Positions 52,201-60,890 of a stretch of 64,000 nt of DNA are shown one piece after another. A model generated the notes under the pieces. That model was given only the letters and a program-made list of their open reading frames with translations, did no database searches and was not told where the DNA came from. Position 1 is the stretch's first letter; every line of letters starts with the position of its first letter. The position numbers were made by a program, and so were the translations under genes. This DNA comes from Enterococcus_D sp050529585. Lineage in GTDB: Bacteria; Bacillota; Bacilli; Lactobacillales; Enterococcaceae. Location: assembly GCF_050529585.1 (NCBI RefSeq), contig NZ_CP172882.1, positions 1,054,001-1,118,000 of the forward strand. Reading direction: 5' to 3'.

Positions 52201-55200
52201 TTCAGCCAATCAAGTGATCGACCAGTCTTCTATTCATCTCTATGAAACAAATGTTGCTTCTGATGGGACGATTACCCCTAATATGGATGCGTCTTTAACC
52301 CAAGGCACAGATTACACAGTGGAAGTTAAAACGGATAATGAAACTGGCCAGCAAGCAATGACCATCAAGTTAACGAATGAAATCGATACCTCTTACTATA
52401 TGACTTATCGTAGTTTTATCACTTCATCTATTGCAGGAAATACCGACAAGGTCAGCAATACAGCTAAAATCACTGGTGATAATATTCAAACCGTTATAGA
52501 CGATAGTGGTACAGATGTGACAGTTGAAGTTGATCATAGCTCTGGAAATGCCACAGGTGAAAAAGGCCGTTTGATTCTTCAAAAAACCGACAGCGATGGT
52601 ACGACACCTTTGGCGGGCGCCCATTTTGAATTATGGGATTCTACGAAATCGCAATTGTTGCGAGAAGGAGAGGTAAATTCCTTCGGTCAAATTACTTTTG
52701 GGGCATTGCCATTCGGCAACTACTTGTTATTTGAAACAAACGCTCCAGATGGATATTCGGTTTCTGATGAACTGGCAAAAGGCAAACGGGTAACGATTTC
52801 TGCTGAAAATACCGGAGATGATGTATCAACGCTTACGCTAAAAAATGAACGCAACGAAGTCATTTTGCATAAAGTTGATGCGTCAGGAAATCCAATCACT
52901 AGTGATCAAGACCATCAATTTGGTGCTCAATTCAAAATTGAGCGGTTAAATATTCTTTCTGTGACCGGAAACAATTGGGATGTTGTAGATATTGATCCGA
53001 ATACAACCAATCAAAAGGGCGATTTGATCATAAAAAGTCTGCCAGTTGGGATATACCGTGCGACTGAAATTACTGCGCCTACGGATTATATATTGGATCA
53101 AACCCCTAGTTACTTTATTGTGGCAAAGACAGCCAATGGGCAAATTCCGATTGTTGAAGTTACCATCACAAATTACCAAGGCGCTGCGGAGCTGACCAAA
53201 ACAACTGAGTCAGGGCAGCCCTTAGCAGGCGCAGAATTTGATGTGGTAAATGAAAAGGGAGAGGCAGTCAATGAACAGGCCTTGATTTCTGACAATGGTG
53301 GCATTGTTCGTGCGACTGGTTTAGCCCCAGGTAGTTATTATTTTAAGGAAACCAAAGCACCAAAGGGATATCTGGTAAATTCAACTCAAGTACCATTTGA
53401 AATTACAGCCAAACAAACAGGTGAACCTGATACGGTTACAGTCCAACCGGATGGATCCACACCGCTTTCGGTAATCGATTACCAAGGATCAGCCTCAATC
53501 AAAAAAACGGATGAAGCTGGTAATAGCTTGGCAGGTGCAGAATTTGATGTACTTGATGAAGAAGGCCAAGTAGTTAACAGTAGAAAACTTGTCTCGCAAT
53601 CTGATGGAAGTGTGTCGATTGATCAACTATCACCAGGTAAATATTCATTTGTTGAAAGAAAAGCACCAGATGGATACTTGCTGAATACGAAGCCAGTTGA
53701 TTTTACGATCGACGATCAAGCAGCAGGCAAACCAGATGAAATCATTGGTGAATCATTGAAAAATTACAAAGGTAGTTTTTCGATTCGCAAAACTGATTCT
53801 GCTGGAACAGGACTGCAGGGTGCAGAATTTACACTCTATGATAACAATAAACAAAGACTTGATTTAACCGAAACAGCTAACTCAGAGGGATTTGTAACTT
53901 TCAAAGGCTTGGCGCCAGGCATTTATTACTACCAAGAAATCAAAGCCCCTCAAGCAAGCGACGGAACAGAGTATATCATCAATCCATCGTTGATCAAGGT
54001 TGAGATTCCGGATGCATATCAAGGAAAGCCGGAAGTATTTGATCAAGGAGATTTTCAAAACTTCCGTGGTGAAGTTAAAATAACGAAAAAAGGTGAAGGC
54101 GGATCTATTGCTGGAACGACTTTTGATTTGTATCGCATCACAGATGGGAAACAAGACCGAGTGTCTGAAACAGTCGTTGGTGATGACGGTGTAGTAGATT
54201 TGTCTAACTTGGGTGTCGGCTCTTATAAACTGGTTGAAGCAAAAGCAGCATCAGGTTATGTCATCAATACACAACCAATTTACTTCTTGGTCAATCCTGA
54301 AAATGATGAAAATGAGATGATTGATCATATTGATTTCACTAACTATCAGAGCGAGATGACAGGTAGAAAGCTGAATGAAGATCGTGAAGGACTAGCAAAT
54401 GCTGAATATCAAATTTATGCAGTAGATGCAGAGAAAAATCTTGAAGGAGAACCAATTCATTTCGCGACAAAAGAAAAGCCGGATACGGATAAAATTATTA
54501 CGAATGCCAAGGGTGAGATCTATGCGAAAGGACTTGAAAAAGGAACATATGCATTAGTTGAGACCAAAGCCCCAACAGGATACATTTTAGATAAGACCAA
54601 ACATCTCTTTACGATCACCGATCAAATTGGCAAGCCTAAACCTATTGATATTGGTGATTTGATGGATTATCAAGGAAGCGTGACGCTGAGAAAAACAACG
54701 TCAGATCATGCGCCACTTCCACACGCTTCTTTCGACTTACTTGATGAAAACAATCAAATCGTCAATACAAACCCATTGATCACAGATGCTCAAGGCCAGA
54801 TCACGGTAACAGATCTAGCACCAGGAACCTATCATTTTGAAGAAACCAAGGCACCAGAGGGCTATTTGATCAATACTGAAACAATCACGTTTACCATCAA
54901 AGCAAGTCAATTTGGTGAACCGGATGTAATCAAACTTGCTGACTTCATTGATTATAAAGGGTCAGCTGTATTGAACAAAACTGATAGTGATGGCAATGGC
55001 TTATCGGATGCAACGTTTAATGTTCTAGATAGTCAAAACCAAATAGTTAACGCAACGCCTTTAACATCAAATGATAATGGTGAGGTACAAATCACTGATC
55101 TTTCTCCCGGAGACTATCGATTTGTAGAAACCAAAGCCCCAGCAGGATATATCTTAAACAATGAACCCGTTGCCTTTACGATTGAAAATACCGCCAAAGG

Positions 55201-56512
55201 AGAACCAGCGACTGTTCAAGCAGGTACCTTGATCAATTATCAAGGTAGTGCTGAATTGATCAAAACGGATGAAGCCGGACATGTATTATCAAATGCTGTC
55301 TTCACTGTTTTTCATGCAGATGGAAATGAAGTGACAACCACTACTTCAGATCAAAATGGTCATGTCTATGTATCAGGATTAGCTCCAGGTGATTATCAAT
55401 TAAAAGAAACCAAAGCCCCCGACGGCTATGTCTTAAATGATCGTCCTGTATCCTTTACTGTTGCTTTAGAAGCGACTGGAAAACCTGAAACTCTGACACT
55501 GGGAGAATTTATCAATTTTAAAGGATCAGCGAAATTGATGAAAATCGCTGAAAACGGCACACCGTTAACGAATGTGACTTTTGATGTGCTTGATGATCAA
55601 GACAATCAAGTCAATGATGGACCTTTAGTTACAAATGAAAACGGCGAAGTTGAGATGACAGATTTGGCTCCTGGGAATTATCATTTCGTTGAAAATACAA
55701 CATCAAGTGCGTATATTTTAAATACAGAAACTGTTTCGTTCACAGTTCCAGATCATGCATCTGAAAAACCAGTCTTATCTGTTGGTACATTTATCAATTA
55801 TCAAGGCAGTGCTGTCCTCAAGAAGACGACTGAAGATGGACGGCCATTAAGGAATGCCGCTTTTGCTGTTCTCGATGAACAAGGCAATAAATTGACTGTT
55901 GATGACTTAATCACAGATGCCGATGGATTGATCAAAATCGATCATCTAGCACCAGGAAATTATGCATTTGTTGAAGTCGCTGCACCAACGGGATACTTAC
56001 TTAATATGACTGCTGTTCCCTTCACAATTAATGAATCTGAACTAGGTGAACCAGAACCGATTTTTGCTGGAACATTGATCGATTACCAAGGAAGTGCTAC
56101 ATTGACAAAGACCAATGCAGATGATGAACCACTTGCAGATGCGGTCTTTAAAGTCGTCGATAGTGAAGGCACGACCGTAGCAGAGAATCTGTTATCAGAT
56201 GAAGACGGGATCGTCCATGTAGAAGGATTGGCACCAGGCAGTTATTCATTTGTGGAAACCCAAGCACCAATCGGCTATCGCTTAGACGACGCCTCGACAA
56301 AATTTGTGATCGAATCACAAGCGCTTGGCGCACCTGATGACGTTGATGCCGGAAGCTTTGTTAACCAACTGATTCCGAACAAACCAGACACCTCAGACCG
56401 ATTGCCAAAAACGAATGATCAAGGAAATATGTGGTTATCGTTGATTGGCGGACTTGTTGTCATATTGGCCGCTTCGGCTGGGGGATATGTGAATAGAAAA
56501 AGAAAAAGATAA
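49226..56512 (+). CDS. Giant LPXTG-anchored adhesin with 13 SpaA/Cna-B-type repeats
   Basis: Surface protein of 2,428 residues. In order: signal segment at about 10-30; Ser/Glu-rich stretch about 165-205; adhesin Ig-like domain about 210-380; tandem Cna collagen-binding-B-like domains about 380-1100 (repeated D-V-N/N-I-S and T-x-Y-x-T blocks, ...W-T-I-D-M-N, W-R-I-K-Y-N, W-S-I-A-V-N, W-T-I-A-V-N, W-Q-L-L-I-N); 13 SpaA-like modules of about 90 residues from 1113 to about 2380, most opening G-S-A-x-L-x-K-T and holding E-T-K-A-P-x-G-Y (the Glu that forms isopeptide links); then L-P-K-T-N near 2392, membrane helix and K-R-K-R. GTG start, AAGGAG nine bases upstream. Sortase A would anchor it. Confidence 0.93.
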   Translation: MGSLYKARKPIFVVMLVLILFQYIAPVAAAAEVLAQKTAALTLVKAEKGQSENQVALSVKIDGGEQEETLAIQSSENIFSMACFDEDTNVNDVTLDTQGQIHVKAAPGETDTRTILLTIKDDTALKANTISFGYNEQSLSYQLPDKYLAVNDHTKQTSDVLTETDDSELAASDQTEPASASEEASSSESMSESMISSDEMKDEADQSDKTAVVHSATDIRTYFPDAQGTILTDSSLTYKDENGTIVQAPLTEKTSVQLFYAWRIPEEIREQIVSGDYFAFQLPDQLKPNRALNGHLQNDAGEVYATYTVDTDGHVVFTFNDHVTKESHITGTFHFDTHFDTVHIDKPGHTTIAFPEEDQLPPVDVFIRPDTDKEIDKQGHFDRTPNPTEIEWTIDMNHAMNQLTNPTVSESWPKGIDYQSVKVYELVMNLDGTIKEQGRLLEPSEYRVDQNGNVTVDGETQKAYRLVYQTSINQSIVPDNGGKVPFVNTAKLTDENDKDGIDAKATVTANYGKLLTKEKAGYDAANQQFSWRIKYNYGEKAIAQADAHLVDTMSQNLNFDAASLVVRPVSFSRKGTEQLGAPLVSGTDYQIVPAEANHGFTLQFLHDVNQAYQIDYKTDVNQIVEETSEVDNHVAVDDKGGSSSHGQAEQQNVIKKLGTVDYANQTVDWSIAVNKNHYLMKNLVLQDTYSPAHGLRMALRQGAQYDLDILDKSANNKKLEPDKDYTIALSVDKDGYQTGFRINMIGDYAATDHEFTIDYRTNFDTSNLEPDQPALDHFTNGISVDWIGEDGDNHHSEDHKDFKPHYPYALNAQKGGVYNAVTKTITWTIAVNLSANQLNEASLVDQIKDNQSYVAGSLQVFEGRTNPDGSVTKRTPNAVNTQMRKVTEPSVLNDQNVEVDFPNGIAKTYIIAFQTSVADKVIEEQGDYTNVARYENNGDKRDVTGEVSVKYGGKLVEKSGEQDTSNPDYVNWQLLINPSQSTLSNVVIKDTPSANQVIDQSSIHLYETNVASDGTITPNMDASLTQGTDYTVEVKTDNETGQQAMTIKLTNEIDTSYYMTYRSFITSSIAGNTDKVSNTAKITGDNIQTVIDDSGTDVTVEVDHSSGNATGEKGRLILQKTDSDGTTPLAGAHFELWDSTKSQLLREGEVNSFGQITFGALPFGNYLLFETNAPDGYSVSDELAKGKRVTISAENTGDDVSTLTLKNERNEVILHKVDASGNPITSDQDHQFGAQFKIERLNILSVTGNNWDVVDIDPNTTNQKGDLIIKSLPVGIYRATEITAPTDYILDQTPSYFIVAKTANGQIPIVEVTITNYQGAAELTKTTESGQPLAGAEFDVVNEKGEAVNEQALISDNGGIVRATGLAPGSYYFKETKAPKGYLVNSTQVPFEITAKQTGEPDTVTVQPDGSTPLSVIDYQGSASIKKTDEAGNSLAGAEFDVLDEEGQVVNSRKLVSQSDGSVSIDQLSPGKYSFVERKAPDGYLLNTKPVDFTIDDQAAGKPDEIIGESLKNYKGSFSIRKTDSAGTGLQGAEFTLYDNNKQRLDLTETANSEGFVTFKGLAPGIYYYQEIKAPQASDGTEYIINPSLIKVEIPDAYQGKPEVFDQGDFQNFRGEVKITKKGEGGSIAGTTFDLYRITDGKQDRVSETVVGDDGVVDLSNLGVGSYKLVEAKAASGYVINTQPIYFLVNPENDENEMIDHIDFTNYQSEMTGRKLNEDREGLANAEYQIYAVDAEKNLEGEPIHFATKEKPDTDKIITNAKGEIYAKGLEKGTYALVETKAPTGYILDKTKHLFTITDQIGKPKPIDIGDLMDYQGSVTLRKTTSDHAPLPHASFDLLDENNQIVNTNPLITDAQGQITVTDLAPGTYHFEETKAPEGYLINTETITFTIKASQFGEPDVIKLADFIDYKGSAVLNKTDSDGNGLSDATFNVLDSQNQIVNATPLTSNDNGEVQITDLSPGDYRFVETKAPAGYILNNEPVAFTIENTAKGEPATVQAGTLINYQGSAELIKTDEAGHVLSNAVFTVFHADGNEVTTTTSDQNGHVYVSGLAPGDYQLKETKAPDGYVLNDRPVSFTVALEATGKPETLTLGEFINFKGSAKLMKIAENGTPLTNVTFDVLDDQDNQVNDGPLVTNENGEVEMTDLAPGNYHFVENTTSSAYILNTETVSFTVPDHASEKPVLSVGTFINYQGSAVLKKTTEDGRPLRNAAFAVLDEQGNKLTVDDLITDADGLIKIDHLAPGNYAFVEVAAPTGYLLNMTAVPFTINESELGEPEPIFAGTLIDYQGSATLTKTNADDEPLADAVFKVVDSEGTTVAENLLSDEDGIVHVEGLAPGSYSFVETQAPIGYRLDDASTKFVIESQALGAPDDVDAGSFVNQLIPNKPDTSDRLPKTNDQGNMWLSLIGGLVVILAASAGGYVNRKRKR
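52565..56370 (+). repeat. Thirteen SpaA/Cna-B-type coding repeats in the adhesin
   Basis: Units of about 270 bases. Many contain similar junctions (AATTATCAAGG-AGTGC type), which could recombine and alter repeat number. Units differ enough that recent expansion is not obvious. Confidence 0.8.
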
Positions 56513-56518
56513 GTAACG

Positions 56519-56564
56519 AAAAGGTACTTCGTCCCTGAAGCAAAGGGATGAGGTACCTTTTTGT
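56519..56564. terminator. Bidirectional terminator between adhesin and ilvD
   Basis: AAAAGGTAC ... TCCCT pairs with AGGGA ... GGTACCTTTTT; U tracts on both strands. Confidence 0.85.
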
Positions 56565-56566
56565 TA

Positions 56567-58270
56567 TTATTTATTTCCTTGCCAAAAATCAGTGATTGCA
56601 CCTTTTGCAGCACTCGATACGATATGGGCATATTTCCCTAATGCACCACGAGAATGAAGTGGGGGGATCGTCAGCTCGCTCTGACGCCGCATCAATTCTG
56701 CAGCGGACACATCCATTGTCAATTCTTTGGTATCTTGATCGACTATCACTGTGTCACCAGTCTGAAGCAACGCGATCGGTCCGCCGTCTTGGGCCTCAGG
56801 AGCAATATGACCAACAACCAATCCATACGTTCCACCAGAGAAGCGTCCATCTGTCAAAAGAGCAACAGTCTCTCCTTGCCCTTTTCCGACGATCATACTG
56901 GATAATGATAACATTTCCGGCATTCCTGGTCCGCCTTTTGGCCCCACAAAGCGAACGACAACGACATCTCCATCAACGATTTCATCGGTTAACACGGCCT
57001 CAATAGCTTCTTCTTCAGTGTTAAAAACTTTAGCAGGCCCAACATGGCGACGTACTTTTACACCCGAAACTTTTGCCACAGCACCCTCAGGCGCCAAGTT
57101 TCCATGCAAAACGATCAAAGGACCATCTTTGCGTTTTGGATTTTCCAAAGGCATGATCACTTGCTGGCCTACTTTTAGAGGTGCGACTTCTTCAAGGTTT
57201 TCTGCGATCGTTTTGCCGGTAACAGTCAAACAGTCACCGTGAATAAAGCCATTTTCATATAGATATTTCATGACTGCGGAAACGCCGCCGACCGCATATA
57301 AATCCTGAAATACATACTGGCCGCTGGGTTTTAAATCTGCCAGATGGGGGACTTTGGCTTGGAAATCATTGAAATCATCTAATGTTAGATCGACGTTGGC
57401 AGCATGAGCCATCGCCATCAAATGTAAAATAGCATTCGTGGATCCACCTAATGCCATTACTACTGTAATCGCATTTTCAAAGGCTTTGCGGGTCATAATA
57501 TCTTTGGGATAAATTCTTTTTTCTAATAAGTGCAACACAGCTTCGCCAGCTGCTTCAACATCCTTTAGTTTTTCTTCTGTGATGGCAGGATGTGATGATG
57601 AGCCTGGCAAACTCATACCCATGGCTTCAATTGCTGCAGCCATCGTATTTGCCGTGTACATACCGCCACAGCCTCCAGGTCCTGGACAAGCATTGCATTC
57701 AATACGACGAACTTCTTCGGCCGTGATATCTTGATTGTTCCATTTACCGATTGCCTCAAATACAGAAACCAAATCGATATCTTTGCCGTCGAGGTGACCA
57801 GGCGCTATCGTGCCGCCGTAGACGAAAATAGCCGGTACTTCTGTGTTGGCAATCGCAATCATACAACCGGGCATATTTTTGTCGCAGCCACCAATAGCGA
57901 CAAAGGCATCACAATTGTGGCCGCTTACAGCAGTTTCCACGGAATCAGCAATAATATCGCGAGAAGGCAAAGAATAGCGCATACCGGGCGTACCCATGGC
58001 AATGCCGTCGGCTACGGTGATCGTACCAAATTGAACAGGCCATCCGCCTGCGGTAATCACACCTTGTTTGGCTAATTTTCCTAAATCATGCAAGTGGATA
58101 TTACAAGGTGTATTTTCAGCCCACGTGCTGATGACGCCAATGATTGGTTTTTTGAATTCATCGTCATCCATTCCAGTGGCACGTAACATGGCTCGATTTG
58201 GGGATTTGACCATACTATCATAGACATTGCTGCGAATGCGTATATCTTTTGGTGTTTCTTCTGACATCAT
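56567..58270 (-). CDS. ilvD: Dihydroxy-acid dehydratase
   Basis: Fe-S dehydratase of valine, isoleucine and pantothenate synthesis, 567 residues. Cluster cysteines are visible in E-N-T-P-C-N, G-G-C-D-K-N-M-P-G and N-A-C-P-G-P-G-G-C-G-G-M-Y-T-A-N-T-M; the ending G-A-L-G-K-Y-A is family-typical. No other ilv/leu genes are in the window. Two ATGs (58270, 58267) follow GGAAGGAG; either gives the normal N terminus S-E-E-T. A CodY-like box is about 85 bases upstream. The divergent gene encodes an Fe-S maturation factor. Confidence 0.94.
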   Translation of the reverse strand: MMSEETPKDIRIRSNVYDSMVKSPNRAMLRATGMDDDEFKKPIIGVISTWAENTPCNIHLHDLGKLAKQGVITAGGWPVQFGTITVADGIAMGTPGMRYSLPSRDIIADSVETAVSGHNCDAFVAIGGCDKNMPGCMIAIANTEVPAIFVYGGTIAPGHLDGKDIDLVSVFEAIGKWNNQDITAEEVRRIECNACPGPGGCGGMYTANTMAAAIEAMGMSLPGSSSHPAITEEKLKDVEAAGEAVLHLLEKRIYPKDIMTRKAFENAITVVMALGGSTNAILHLMAMAHAANVDLTLDDFNDFQAKVPHLADLKPSGQYVFQDLYAVGGVSAVMKYLYENGFIHGDCLTVTGKTIAENLEEVAPLKVGQQVIMPLENPKRKDGPLIVLHGNLAPEGAVAKVSGVKVRRHVGPAKVFNTEEEAIEAVLTDEIVDGDVVVVRFVGPKGGPGMPEMLSLSSMIVGKGQGETVALLTDGRFSGGTYGLVVGHIAPEAQDGGPIALLQTGDTVIVDQDTKELTMDVSAAELMRRQSELTIPPLHSRGALGKYAHIVSSAAKGAITDFWQGNK

Positions 58271-58351
58271 GAAGCACTCCTTCCAGTAAGACCATTCAAA
58301 GGTTTTCCTTCTATTTAACCGCACTTTAGCAAAAAGTGCAATCATTTTCGA

Positions 58352-58366
58352 AATATTAAGAAAATT
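58352..58366. promoter_or_regulatory. CodY-like box between ilvD and the DUF59 gene
   Basis: AATATTAAGAAAATT matches 13 of 15 positions of AATTTTCWGAAAATT. CodY represses branched-chain synthesis when these amino acids and GTP are plentiful; it lies in the divergent promoter region. Confidence 0.55.
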
Positions 58367-58440
58367 CGCGAAAATCACTTGTTATTTCTATTTGTTCGTG
58401 GTCAAATAGTCTAAATAATGTTAGAAATGAGGACTGTGCC

Positions 58441-58782
58441 ATGTCAAATGAAATCAAAATGAATGCTTTAGCTGAAGCGAATCAAACAGCAATCGTTGAA
58501 AAACTAGCGTTGGTGATGGATCCGGAAATTGGATTAGATATATATAATCTAGGGTTGATTTATTGTATTGATTTGAGTGATCGCGGCGTCTGTGAAGTTA
58601 CAATGACGTTTACTGGTGCAGGTTGCGGCTGTATTGATTCCGTTCCACTAGACATTCAAGACCGTTTGACCCAACTTCCAGAGATTGAAGAAGTCAAAGT
58701 CAACATTGTTTGGTCACCCGTATGGCAACTGACGAGAATCAGCCGCTTAGGCAGAATCACATTGGGCGTCAACCCGAACTAA
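58441..58782 (+). CDS. MIP18/DUF59-family Fe-S cluster assembly protein
   Basis: Soluble protein of 113 residues. Seen: V-M-D-P-E-I-G-L-D-I-Y-N-L-G-L-I-Y (the family D-P-E-x-x-x-x-I-x-x-L-G signature), M-T-F-T-G-A-G-C-G-C-I-D, and V-N-I-V-W-S-P-V-W. PaaD, SufT and MIP18 members help mature Fe-S proteins. Divergent from ilvD with 170 bases between, so it may support the dehydratase's cluster. Ribosome site GAGGA. Confidence 0.86.
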   Translation: MSNEIKMNALAEANQTAIVEKLALVMDPEIGLDIYNLGLIYCIDLSDRGVCEVTMTFTGAGCGCIDSVPLDIQDRLTQLPEIEEVKVNIVWSPVWQLTRISRLGRITLGVNPN

Positions 58783-59459
58783 AGTATCCCCCACGACGAT
58801 GAGGAGAAGAAGCAAGAGGGTAAACATAAAATTGAGTAAGGAATACCAACAAATAAAATCACCCGAAGATGATTTTACTTATTGATTGATCGCGCGAAAA
58901 TGCTCAATACATGTAAAGGGAGTGATTGGGTTGATCCTTTGGTTTTTTTTCCTCGTTTTTGTTTCTATCCCTTTTTTCTTGCCACTGTTTATGAAGGGGA
59001 TGATGCGCTTGACTTCCTGTAGGGAATTTTGGGGACTGTATTCTTTTTATAAATAAATAAATAAACTTTTTCGCTTGTTGCTCTTGCAATTAGTAAGCGT
59101 TCTCATTAAGATGGTGCTATAAGTTGATTGCTGTTATAAGCTGTGGTATATGACTCTATTTTTTGATAATTACCGGGGAAGTGTTGTCAGTATGTTCAAT
59201 TATCCTCCAGCTGCTAGACAGCAATCGGCTTTTTATAGTTCTACAAAGTGTAAAGAGGCGCTGGACATATTGGTGTATGTTGCGTTAATACCCATTTCAT
59301 CAGTATAAGTTATCTACAGCCGTGTCCTCATTTTTGTATTGTTTTAGGTTTTTGATCAAAAAGTGCGTATTATTTTCTTTTTTTGTGTTTTTCCTCTACA
59401 ATTTTTATAGAAAGTTAAAAAATATTGTTTATTCACAATACATGAGGAGGAAATGGATT
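58783..59459. other. 677-base intergenic region
   Basis: A weak hairpin TAAAATCA/TGATTTTA is at 58856-58879. A good promoter, TTGTGT-N17-TATAGA, at 59383-59411, precedes the dehydrogenase gene. No gene is supported in the rest; a minus-strand frame at 58904-59089 has Lys/Gln-rich low-complexity composition and no ribosome site. Confidence 0.55.
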
Positions 59460-60347
59460 ATGTCAGATAAAATCAGCAACCCATTAACAAAATATTACAA
59501 TGGCAAGTTTGAGAAACAACCCCAAGAAGCACCAGCGATTCAAGGGAAAATGCAACCAATTCCTGACTGTGGTGAAGAAAGTTATACAGGTTCAGGCAAA
59601 TTAACAGGCCGTAAAGCCCTTGTTACTGGTGGTGACTCTGGAATTGGTCGGGCAGCAGCAATTGCTTATGCAAAAGAAGGTGCCGATGTCGCCATCAATT
59701 ATTTGCCATTTGAAGAAGAAGATGCCCAAGAAGTCAAAGCAGCAATCGAAGCAGCAGGTCAAAAAGCGGTTTTGATCCCTGGTGACTTGAGGGATGAGGC
59801 ATTTACCCGCAAACTAGTTCACGATGCGGCAGCAGCTTTAGGCGGTTTAGATATTTTGGTCTTGAATGCAGGGATGCAGCAAGCAGTGCAAGACATCAAA
59901 GATTTAACCACAGAACAAATCAAAGATACCTTTACCATCAATATCATTTCAATGTATTGGACGGTTCAAGAAGCATTGGATTATTTGCCTGCTGGCGGGA
60001 GTATCTTAACAACAACCTCGATCCAAAGTGCAGAACCAAGCGCACAATTATTAGATTATGCCGCAACCAAAGGAGCCATTACTTCTTTTAGTAAAGGTTT
60101 AGCAGCTCAACTCAGTGAAAAAGGCATTCGTGTCAACACTGTAGCACCCGGACCAATCTGGACACCATTACAAATTTGCGGTGGACAACCACAATCAGCA
60201 ATTCCTGAATTTGGTCAAAACGAATTATTAAAACGCGCGGGTCAACCTGTTGAATTAGCGCCAGTCTATGTTTTCTTGGCTTCTGATGAAGCTAGTTATG
60301 TCACAGGTCAAGTGTATAGTATTACTGGTGGTTCATTCTTTGCATAA
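59460..60347 (+). CDS. Short-chain dehydrogenase (general stress protein type)
   Basis: NAD(P)-dependent oxidoreductase of 295 residues with the extended N terminus of Bacillus YdaD/YhdF relatives (N-P-L-T-K-Y-Y, Q-P-I-P-D-C-G-E-E-S-Y). Seen: T-G-G-D-S-G-I-G-R (cofactor loop), L-N-A-G-M-Q, catalytic S...Y-A-A-T-K-G, and V-A-P-G-P-I-W-T-P. All catalytic residues present. The open frame begins at 59322, but ATG 59460 follows GAGGAGG and starts at the family position. Substrate unknown. Confidence 0.91.
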   Translation: MSDKISNPLTKYYNGKFEKQPQEAPAIQGKMQPIPDCGEESYTGSGKLTGRKALVTGGDSGIGRAAAIAYAKEGADVAINYLPFEEEDAQEVKAAIEAAGQKAVLIPGDLRDEAFTRKLVHDAAAALGGLDILVLNAGMQQAVQDIKDLTTEQIKDTFTINIISMYWTVQEALDYLPAGGSILTTTSIQSAEPSAQLLDYAATKGAITSFSKGLAAQLSEKGIRVNTVAPGPIWTPLQICGGQPQSAIPEFGQNELLKRAGQPVELAPVYVFLASDEASYVTGQVYSITGGSFFA

Positions 60348-60367
60348 ATATTCTGAGCAATTCAAAT

Positions 60368-60414
60368 AAGACTTTCTGATTCAGTACGTCACTGATATAG
60401 AAAGTCTTATTTTT
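60368..60414 (+). terminator. Terminator after the short-chain dehydrogenase
   Basis: AAGACTTTCT and AGAAAGTCTT, with inner AGT/ACT, followed by ATTTTTG. Confidence 0.88.
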
Positions 60415-60554
60415 GTGTAGTACAGCGCCAAGTTTTGTTGAATCAGCTAGCTAAAAGGTAAAGAAAAAATTAAAATATTCTCACTACAAAAGTTTTTATT
60501 GCTATCAGTCATTGGAGAATGTATCCTTTCAACGAGAGATGAAATAACTAAATA

Positions 60555-60710
60555 CTTGTTAGGTGAGACTCCTATACAAACATAAGCTATTGCGCAGAAA
60601 CGTCGAAAGACGCCAATGTGTAAAACAGGAATTGTCGGATTAAGGCTTTTCATAAGATAGCTAAGACTTGTCTTTACGTTGTATAGTGTCAAAACTCGGA
60701 CGATGAGGGG
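60555..60710 (+). ncRNA. M-box (ykoK-type) magnesium riboswitch
   Basis: The region follows the M-box consensus along its full length: GTTAGGTGAG-CTCCT at 60558, the GTCGAAAGACGCCAAT block at 60602-60617, AAAACAGGAA, TCGG-TTAAGG and TAAGATAGCT. Predicted stems close: CTATACAA (60572) with TTGTATAG (60679), AGCTAT (60585) with ATAGCT (60657), and GTC-GAAA-GAC (60602-60611). In Bacillus this aptamer binds several Mg2+ ions and halts transcription of magnesium transporter genes. A terminator follows at 60717. The only gene downstream is the LCP protein at 60891. P1, the outermost helix, is less certain than the rest. Confidence 0.92.
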
Positions 60711-60716
60711 AAATAA

Positions 60717-60757
60717 CGGCAAACTTCTTACTCACAATAGAAGTTTGTCTTTTTTTA
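60717..60757 (+). terminator. Expression-platform terminator of the M-box
   Basis: GGCAAACTTCT and AGAAGTTTGTC (with one G-U pair) around a ten-base loop, then TTTTTTT. It starts seven bases after the aptamer, as expected for Mg2+-induced termination. Confidence 0.88.
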
Positions 60758-60890
60758 TCGATTGATGTTTATTTCCTGTTTAAAATAATGGACGATGATT
60801 TTGTGTTTCACCTGCAAAGAGTATCAAGCATCAATCTCTTTACAACTAACCAATCATGGTGATTGGGAAAAATGCAGGAGGAAACTTGAG

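Noticed and set aside
52565..56370. Regular repeats resembling an array
   Set aside because: The 270-base units are in-frame protein modules of the adhesin, without spacers or cas genes, so not CRISPR.
58904..59089. Lys/Gln-rich minus-strand frame of 61 codons
   Set aside because: Low-complexity composition and no ribosome site; no conserved motif.
60447..60722. 91-codon minus-strand frame between the dehydrogenase and LCP genes
   Set aside because: It lies antisense across the M-box aptamer, starts with TTG without a ribosome site, and its codons simply reflect conserved RNA structure.
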